Of a DNA stretch of 25,107 nt, positions 20,455-25,107 are shown one piece after another. Position numbers and translations under genes: made by a program. The stretch spans positions 1 to 25,107 of the forward strand of contig JAPDJB010000020.1 of NCBI GenBank assembly GCA_029259285.1, written 5' to 3'. Source of the DNA: Candidatus Bathyarchaeota archaeon. GTDB taxonomy: Archaea > Thermoproteota > Bathyarchaeia > TCS64 > B23. The notes below the pieces were generated by a model. It worked only from the letters and a program-made list of their open reading frames with translations. It was not told the origin of the DNA and made no database searches. Within the stretch, counting starts at the first letter, position 1; each line of letters starts with the position of its first letter.

Positions 20455-22018
20455 GTTTAGGCACCTCCCTTAGAGGGCTTTCAGCCTCCGACACCTCTAG
20501 GCTGACGGCTTTGAGGAGGGGTTTGATGTTCGGCGGCTTCTCCCTGTCGCAGAGCTTAGCTGAGAACTCGGCGATCTTCGGCAGATACTTCTCGAAGATG
20601 CTTAATCGACGCCTCTCCTTCGCCAATCTTATCCTCCTGGAGATGTAGAGCCTTAGATGTCGCGCTATGCTTCGGAGGGCGTTGGTGATCTCCCGCTCAA
20701 CCTCGGGCTGGTCGGCCATATACTCCTTCCCAACGGTCTTGTAGGGTATCTTCGTGGAGCAGACGTGGACGACCACCACCATAGGGGAGTCAGGCGACAC
20801 TTTATAGGTGCCCCAATTGATGATCTTGTGAACCACCTTCCAGACCACGCCGCTGGACTCGTCGAAGAGGAGGGGAATACGATTCGCAAAGCGATATATC
20901 TTTATGCCCCTGCCGAGTCTACGCTCTATGGTCTTACCATAGGCGATGGCAGCCTCAACTATGAAGGGATATCCCAGATAGGTTGAGGGCCTCCTCTGAA
21001 CGACCTTGAGGAAGTCGTCGTCGGTTAGGCCCAGCTCCTTTCGTATGCCCATCTCGAGGAGATGCTCGCCGATGGGGGAGAGGCAGCTGGGGTCTGGCCT
21101 CTGGAAGCCGTTGAACTCCCTGGCAGCCCTCACCAGCTTGACCAGCTCCTCTGGGCTTAGGCTCTTAGGGTTCTTTCCAGGGTCTATGCCGGCCTCCTGG
21201 AGGAATTTCTCAGCCGTCGCTGGGCCTACGCCCTGGAAATGCCTAGTCATGAAGCCCCTCATGGTCTTCTCCCCCGTTATCGCTATCAGGCGTCGATAGG
21301 TCTCGACGTCAGCCCCCTGTGGATGAGGTTTCACAGCCCTCGGGGGTGGAGGCATCTCCTCGGTGACGCGTTCAAATCGATATAGGCGTCCCCTGGGGTC
21401 TATGAAGGTGATCTCCGCGTAGGGGTTGACCATGGCCGTCTGCTTCAGATACTCGTAGATTCGATACATGCTCCTGCTGTAATCGCCTTCGAGGTAAAGC
21501 TCCACGGCTGTCCCCCTCCATCCGGCTCTGTTCGCCCTCACCCTGTGGCTGAGGATGATGGGCTTGTTGTGGACGATGTCTATCATCATCTCGTATTCAT
21601 GGATGTCGCCGCCGGTGCTGGATGTCACCCTAACAGGTTTATGGGTCGTTATCTGCCCGTAGAGTATGGTGATGGTTCCGCCGAGGCCGAAGGTTCCACG
21701 GCTCTGCTTCAATATATACTTGGAGCCGTAGAGTACCTGGCCGAAGCATCGGGGTATATGCTCCGGCGGCACTCCAGTTCCATTGTCCTCCACCCTCAGC
21801 GCGTAGATGCTTGTTCCGCTTCCAGTCTCCGAGACCTCCCTGATCCTTATGTATATGTCCGGCGGGACTCCACGGATCTCACAGGCGTCTAGGGAGTTCT
21901 CGACGAGCTCCCTGATGGCTGAGTACATCGCCCTGCTTGGGTTGCTGAAGCCTGCGATCTCGCGGTTTCGGTAGAAGAAGTCTGAGGGGCTTATGGATTT
22001 GTAGATGGCCTCCGACAA
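20438..22018 (-). CDS. top6B: DNA topoisomerase VI subunit B
   Basis: ATPase subunit of topoisomerase VI, 526 residues. GHKL ATP-binding domain: N box RELVENSLDAC (36-46), G1 box DNGTGVP (78-84), G2 box RGTFGLGGT (107-115; euryarchaeal enzymes usually have RGQQGIG). A helix-two-turn-helix region follows (around 250-310), then the transducer domain with PYKTVGKEYMAD, whose lysine acts as the ATP switch. The start is TTG at 22018, directly after the KH-gene stop TAA, with a full GAGGAGGTGA 5 nt upstream; there is no ATG before residue 31 and the N box requires this start. Fourth gene of the operon that begins at aIF1A. Confidence 0.96.
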   Translation of the reverse strand: MSEAIYKSISPSDFFYRNREIAGFSNPSRAMYSAIRELVENSLDACEIRGVPPDIYIRIREVSETGSGTSIYALRVEDNGTGVPPEHIPRCFGQVLYGSKYILKQSRGTFGLGGTITILYGQITTHKPVRVTSSTGGDIHEYEMMIDIVHNKPIILSHRVRANRAGWRGTAVELYLEGDYSRSMYRIYEYLKQTAMVNPYAEITFIDPRGRLYRFERVTEEMPPPPRAVKPHPQGADVETYRRLIAITGEKTMRGFMTRHFQGVGPATAEKFLQEAGIDPGKNPKSLSPEELVKLVRAAREFNGFQRPDPSCLSPIGEHLLEMGIRKELGLTDDDFLKVVQRRPSTYLGYPFIVEAAIAYGKTIERRLGRGIKIYRFANRIPLLFDESSGVVWKVVHKIINWGTYKVSPDSPMVVVVHVCSTKIPYKTVGKEYMADQPEVEREITNALRSIARHLRLYISRRIRLAKERRRLSIFEKYLPKIAEFSAKLCDREKPPNIKPLLKAVSLEVSEAESPLREVPKLEEEA

Positions 22019-22591
22019 TTAGTTCACCTCCTCCCCCTCCCATAGGAGCATCTTCTCCCTCCTGAGTCTGCGTCGATAGTCGTAGAGGAATTTCCAGACG
22101 GTGCTGTGGAAGGCTCCTTCGATGAGCATCAATACGGCTTCACGGGCTATGGGCAGCCTGTCGACTCGTCCTATTATGGAGACGGTGTCTCCGTAGACGC
22201 TTATGAGGGTCTCGGTGAGCTCCTCCAGCATCGCCCTCGCCTTGCCGTTTCGCCCTATTATGCGGCCTTTAACCCGCTTCAAGGCGTTCTTGGATCGGCC
22301 TACGTGGTCTGTGAGGTCTATTATGATGAGGCCGTAGTCTTCTTCCCCAAGCTTCATAGCCCGCTCGGGGCTGAAGCCTCTCCCTATGGCCTTAACTATG
22401 TTCATCACCGTGTAGATGTTCGCTGGATCAGTCGAGGGGGAGGCTGGGGATATCTCCACCGACCCTGAGTCGCTGTCGATGTGGATCTTGACGTCGAAGC
22501 GCTTCTCCAGCCTCCTCTTCACGCTTCCCCCTGGCCCTATGAGGACTCCTATGCGCTCCATGGGTATCTTAACATAGGTCTTCGGCTCCAC
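22019..22591 (-). CDS. KH-domain ribosome assembly protein (Dim2/Pno1-like, archaeal KH protein)
   Basis: Two-KH RNA-binding protein of 190 residues, orthologous to the small-subunit assembly factor Dim2/Pno1. In eukaryotes Dim2 works with Nob1, Dim1 and Rio kinases on the 3' end of the 18S rRNA. KH1: IPMERIGVLIGPGGSVKRRLEKRF, with the GPGG loop at 19-22. KH2: KRVKGRIIGRNGKARAMLEELT, with the GRNG loop. The C-terminal helix is basic (YDYRRRLRREKM). It overlaps the Rio1 gene by 23 nt, and its final codons carry the GAGGAGGTGA site for top6B. Co-expression with Rio1 and aIF1A is consistent with a function on the 30S particle. Confidence 0.9.
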   Translation of the reverse strand: MEPKTYVKIPMERIGVLIGPGGSVKRRLEKRFDVKIHIDSDSGSVEISPASPSTDPANIYTVMNIVKAIGRGFSPERAMKLGEEDYGLIIIDLTDHVGRSKNALKRVKGRIIGRNGKARAMLEELTETLISVYGDTVSIIGRVDRLPIAREAVLMLIEGAFHSTVWKFLYDYRRRLRREKMLLWEGEEVN

Positions 22592-23384
22592 CCCTAACCC
22601 ACCGCTCGATGGTTTCTAAATCTAAAACCTCTACGCCTAGCTCTGAGAAGTAGGCGTTGATGTTGACTATATCTCTTCTGAGAAGCTGGTTGGAGAGGGG
22701 GTGGTCGAGGAGGACGGCTTGGGATATGTCAAAGATGACGGGCTTCTCCTCCCATATCATGATGTTGTATTCGCTTAGGTCTCCGTGGACTAGGCCTGCC
22801 CCCGTGTATAGCAGCTTAACCTCCCTCAGCAGCCTGTAGTAGAAGTCCTCTGGTTCTCTGGGCTTCGCCTCCCTCAGCAGCGGCGCTGGGACGCCGTCTC
22901 GGCCGATGAAGCCCATGACGAGGATGTTCCTGTAAAATGCATAGGGCTTCGGGACGTTGACCCCCGCCTTCTCAGCTCTCTTGAGGTTTTTAAACTCCTT
23001 CCTCGTCCAGGCGTAGATGAGTCTCCTGGGGTCTCTCCTGATACGTTTGAATCTGGGGTCTCCCTCGATGTATTTCAGCATCCCCCTCCTGAACTCGGCT
23101 GTCGTCGTGTAGTATATCTTTATGGCTATCTCCTCCTCCTGCGGCGTCAATCCCCAGTAGATGCGCCCCTCCTTTCCCGCTTTGACTACGCCATAGATTC
23201 GGTCGATGACGCCTCTTTTCATCAGCTTATATATGCCTTCAAGGGTGAGTTTGTCGAAGACTTCCTCGATGACCTCGAACTCCTCTGAGCGCTTCTCCTT
23301 CATCAGGCTCTCTTCCTCGTATCTTCTAACCTCCTCCTCCACCTCCTCCTCGAACTCCCTCCCGCTCAAGGCTCTTTTCCCCAT
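22569..23384 (-). CDS. rio1: RIO1-type atypical protein kinase/ATPase
   Basis: Atypical serine kinase/ATPase of late small-subunit maturation. 271 residues: an acidic N-terminal helix, then the RIO domain. The flexible P-loop is VKAGKEGRIYWG (about 67-78), differing from the textbook STGKEANVY, although AGKE variants occur in archaea. Other active-site residues are in place: catalytic-pocket lysine K89 (EIAIKIYYTT), GLVHGDLSEYNIM with D202 and N207, and the metal-binding D219 in VIFDISQAV. The Rio1-specific TAEFRRGMLKYIEGDPRF insertion and WTRKEFKNLKRAEKAGV are present, distinguishing it from Rio2. Ends within the KH gene; begins 3 nt after the aIF1A stop. Confidence 0.93.
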   Translation of the reverse strand: MGKRALSGREFEEEVEEEVRRYEEESLMKEKRSEEFEVIEEVFDKLTLEGIYKLMKRGVIDRIYGVVKAGKEGRIYWGLTPQEEEIAIKIYYTTTAEFRRGMLKYIEGDPRFKRIRRDPRRLIYAWTRKEFKNLKRAEKAGVNVPKPYAFYRNILVMGFIGRDGVPAPLLREAKPREPEDFYYRLLREVKLLYTGAGLVHGDLSEYNIMIWEEKPVIFDISQAVLLDHPLSNQLLRRDIVNINAYFSELGVEVLDLETIERWVRGGAEDLC

Positions 23385-23387
23385 TGG

Positions 23388-23699
23388 CTACTCTATCTTG
23401 AGTATCCCCTCCCTCTTCAGCTGATCAACCTGACCCTGAGTGTAGCGCCAGAAGATGTCTCCCCTGGTTTCATATTGGAAGTCCCAGGGGGATACCAATA
23501 CCACATCCCCCTCCCTAATCCAGGTGCGCCGCTTCATCTTCCCCCTGATCCTGCAGACCCTGGTGTGACCATCCTGGCAGCGGACGAGGACGCGGTCATA
23601 GCCTAATAGCTTCTCAACTATCCCTAGGACGTCGTTCTCCGATGGGTAGACCATCTCCTCCTTTATGTCCCTCTCGCTGATCACCTTCTTCTTCCCCAT
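23388..23699 (-). CDS. eif1a: Translation initiation factor aIF1A
   Basis: Archaeal eIF1A/IF1 homologue that binds the A site of the small subunit during start-codon selection. 103 residues with an S1/IF1-type OB fold: EMVYPSENDVLGIVEKLLGYDRVLVRCQDGHTRVCRIRGKMKRRTWIREGDVVLVSPWDFQ is the unmistakable core, here cited only as residues about 15-75. The C-terminal helix RYTQGQVDQLKREG is normal. I use ATG 23699, not the upstream TTG 23717, because GGGGGAGGGAGGGGG sits just before the ATG and would otherwise be translated as glycines. First gene of the long operon. Confidence 0.95.
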   Translation of the reverse strand: MGKKKVISERDIKEEMVYPSENDVLGIVEKLLGYDRVLVRCQDGHTRVCRIRGKMKRRTWIREGDVVLVSPWDFQYETRGDIFWRYTQGQVDQLKREGILKIE

Positions 23700-23708
23700 G
23701 CCCCCTCC

Positions 23709-23727
23709 CTCCCCCAATAAGGGGGAG
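23709..23727 (-). promoter_or_regulatory. Inverted repeat over the aIF1A ribosome-binding region
   Basis: On the minus strand CTCCCCC, loop TTATT, GGGGGAG. The 3' arm is the first part of the purine-rich site preceding the aIF1A ATG. If the mRNA begins upstream of base 23727, this stem could mask part of the ribosome-binding site; a start at the position predicted from the TATA box (about 23712) would instead remove its 5' arm. Confidence 0.4.
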
Positions 23728-23733
23728 TGGAAG

Positions 23734-23743
23734 CTTAAAAATC
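23734..23743 (-). promoter_or_regulatory. Candidate TATA box of the aIF1A-Top6-sugar operon
   Basis: Minus-strand GATTTTTAAG, centred about 39 nt from ATG 23699, giving a predicted leader of about 13 nt that carries the ribosome-binding site. The surrounding 108-nt gap is A+T-rich and includes a direct repeat of CAGGGG (23759 and 23771). Confidence 0.45.
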
Positions 23744-23825
23744 GTTTCCGTAGTTTTTCAGGGGTTTATCCAGGGGATTTAACATAAAACGACAAATATC
23801 TCAACCCTATAGAATCAACATTGCA

Positions 23826-24515
23826 TTAATTAGGTATCTCAACGGGAACCTCATCGACGACCTGGATAGATTTAAGGGTGACCTGGCATAGGTAGGCGTA
23901 GATCTCCACCCCATTCCTATGGGCCTCCCTCAAAGCCTCCGTGAATTCTGGGTCTAATCGGCTGTTTGGTCTAAACTTCACGGCGTCTCCACGCTGGATG
24001 ATGAAGACGATGGAGGCCTCGAAGTCTCGGGGCCTATGGGTGAGGTGTCTTAGGTGTCTTCGGCCTCTCTCAGTTGGGGCGTCTGGGAAGAGGGCGGTGT
24101 CTCCCTCGACGAGGGTGCAGGACTTAACCTCCACAAGCATCTGCCTGGGGCCTCCGAGGAGGAAGTCGATCCTCGAACCGTCGAGTCGAAGCTCCCTCGC
24201 CTCCACGTGGAATTCCTCAAACCTCTTCAGAGTTCCCTGCTTGAGGGCCTCCTCAAACAGCCTATTCGGAATCCGAGAATCTATGGAGACAAGGACACCC
24301 TCGTCCTCCACGAGAGCTAAGTCGAATTGTGTCCTCCTCCCAGGCTTAGGATTCTCATGGATGTAGATGGTGGCCCCAGGGATGAGGAGTTCCTGAAGCC
24401 TCCCAGGATTCGGTATGTAGACCTCAACCTCGTTGTCATCCAGCTCTGCGAGGCCTAGAAACCTATTGAGGCGTTCCCTAAAGATGGCTCTGAGGAGCGG
24501 CTGGGGGAGATGCAT
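23826..24515 (-). CDS. sfsA: SfsA family DNA-binding/nuclease-fold protein
   Basis: 229 residues covering the complete SfsA family. N-terminal OB-like domain: ERLNRFLGLAELDDNEVEVYIPNPGRLQELL. The C-terminal nuclease-like (PD-(D/E)XK) core has DSRIPNRLFEEAL, SRIDFLLGG, MLVEVKSCTLVEGDTALFPDAPTERGRRHLRHL and a final CQVTLKSIQV region. The EVKSCTL element supplies the E-x-K motif and D-FLL the acidic partner, so a DNA nuclease fold is credible, although the E. coli protein is known mainly as a regulator of maltose genes. The start is ATG 24515, 27 nt from a TTTAAG-type TATA element: leaderless. It is transcribed toward the aIF1A operon but separated by 108 nt. Confidence 0.92.
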   Translation of the reverse strand: MHLPQPLLRAIFRERLNRFLGLAELDDNEVEVYIPNPGRLQELLIPGATIYIHENPKPGRRTQFDLALVEDEGVLVSIDSRIPNRLFEEALKQGTLKRFEEFHVEARELRLDGSRIDFLLGGPRQMLVEVKSCTLVEGDTALFPDAPTERGRRHLRHLTHRPRDFEASIVFIIQRGDAVKFRPNSRLDPEFTEALREAHRNGVEIYAYLCQVTLKSIQVVDEVPVEIPN

Positions 24516-24538
24516 CCAGGTATAGTTGACCTTTCAGC

Positions 24539-24545
24539 CTTAAAG
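24539..24545 (-). promoter_or_regulatory. Candidate TATA box of sfsA
   Basis: Minus-strand CTTTAAG, centred 27 nt upstream of ATG 24515. No purine-rich ribosome-binding site lies between them, so the mRNA probably starts at the initiation codon. Confidence 0.45.
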
Positions 24546-24577
24546 GTGTGAGCGCCATCAATAACATCAAAGAATTT

Positions 24578-25107
24578 TTATAACACCGTAATGAAGACCT
24601 CCTCTATTCTTCTGAGCATCTCATCGTTGGAGGCTGCGATAACTGAGAGCCTGCTGTCTCTCTTCAGCTTTAGGTCTCCCATGTAGACGTCATTCAATCT
24701 ATAGACTCCTCCGGCTTCCCTTAGGATGTGGAGGGCTGCCGCTGAGTCCACAGCCCTTAGGACTCCCCTTACGTCGATGTGAGCATCTAGGACTCCCTCA
24801 GCTACGAGGCAGATGGAGAGGGCTGCTGACCCAAGCTGTCTGAGATGTCTCGCTTTGGCTATGAGTCTCCTCAGCCTATTCATGGGGGCTGACTTGCTTA
24901 TGTCTATGCTCAAGATGGCCTTCGATATTGGCCTGGTCCTTCTTCTCGGCCTTATGGGCGTGTTATCCCTCCAGGCTCCCAGGCCCCTTGCTGCCTTGTA
25001 CGATACTCCTCTCGGTATGTCGAGGACTATGGATGCTATGGCCCCTGAGAGGTATTCGGTTTCGGAGAGCATCAGCGAGACGGCTGAGAAGGGTATGCCC
25101 ACAGCCA
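24578..25107 (-). CDS. Inositol monophosphatase / archaeal FBPase family protein, C-terminal part (5' truncated)
   Basis: Metal- and lithium-sensitive phosphatase family (SuhB/IMPase/archaeal fructose-1,6-bisphosphatase type IV). The frame is open to the window edge, so the N-terminal metal site (the usual DPLDGT) is outside. What is visible: GIPFSAVSLML, the strand following the DGT motif; GLGAWRDNTPI (substrate loop); the family block RQLGSAALSICLVAEGVLDAHID (about residues 87-109 of the visible part); and RAVDSAAALHILREAGGV, which holds the third metal ligand Asp. These give confident family placement. Inositol monophosphatase versus FBPase cannot be resolved without the missing half. It ends with TAA 62 nt before the sfsA start. 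Confidence 0.9.
   Translation of the reverse strand, partial: AVGIPFSAVSLMLSETEYLSGAIASIVLDIPRGVSYKAARGLGAWRDNTPIRPRRRTRPISKAILSIDISKSAPMNRLRRLIAKARHLRQLGSAALSICLVAEGVLDAHIDVRGVLRAVDSAAALHILREAGGVYRLNDVYMGDLKLKRDSRLSVIAASNDEMLRRIEEVFITVL

Noticed and set aside
1..25107. CRISPR arrays, insertion sequences, prophage or defence genes
   Set aside because: No regularly spaced repeats, transposase or integrase motifs or terminal inverted repeats; gene content and codon use are uniform across the window.

Overview
The window is archaeal chromosomal DNA, G+C-rich and almost entirely coding. I see 31 protein genes, of which methionyl-tRNA synthetase at the left edge and an inositol-monophosphatase-family gene at the right edge are cut off. 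There are no rRNA or tRNA genes, CRISPR arrays or insertion sequences. Archaeal markers are topoisomerase VI A and B, aIF1A, Rio1 kinase, the archaeal KH (Dim2-like) protein, eS25, UPF0282, ribosome-binding sites of the GGAGGTGA type and TATA-type promoters. FtsZ together with ribosomal protein eS25 argues against Euryarchaeota (which lack eS25) and against classical FtsZ-less crenarchaea. It points to a Thermoproteota/TACK lineage such as Bathyarchaeia, Nitrososphaeria-like groups or Korarchaeia. The exact lineage is inference.

Layout, left to right. (1) 1-1323: end of metG, with a PHP phosphoesterase coupled to it by an ATGA overlap. (2) 1326-4663: ftsZ on the minus strand, a 343-nt non-coding divergent gap with hairpins, an archaeal-type tRNA methylthiotransferase and a small membrane methyltransferase. 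(3) 4660-8770: a class III CoA-transferase divergent from a three-gene pyruvate-type 2-oxoacid:ferredoxin oxidoreductase operon in which gamma and delta are fused. (4) 8767-11209: an overlooked 54-residue membrane protein on the minus strand; then a YbaK-type deacylase, a metallo-beta-lactamase-fold hydrolase and a threonine aldolase on the plus strand. (5) 11210-12683: a hairpin-rich gap, an MptN/CofF/RimK-type ATP-grasp ligase and a cyclophilin-like protein. (6) 12699-15901: eS25 (minus), UPF0282 and a coiled-coil protein (plus), a cupin (minus) and triosephosphate isomerase (plus). (7) 23699 down to 15888: nine tightly packed minus-strand genes that look like one operon: aIF1A, Rio1, KH protein, Top6B, Top6A, a 63-residue membrane protein, a nucleotidyltransferase, an NDP-sugar pyrophosphorylase with a beta-helix, and a phosphohexomutase. 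(8) 23826-25107: sfsA and the truncated phosphatase gene.

Functionally this is mostly core metabolism and information processing: pyruvate to acetyl-CoA, TIM, nucleotide-sugar supply for glycosylation, division, DNA topology, tRNA modification and ribosome assembly. I find no defence island or clearly new machine. The most interesting signals concern architecture. Four short divergent gaps each hold one symmetric TATA box placed to serve both genes with very short or no leaders. Internal operon genes instead carry strong ribosome-binding sites. Convergent genes interlock at their stop codons. Two gaps (2457-2799 and 11210-11442) contain unexplained inverted repeats.
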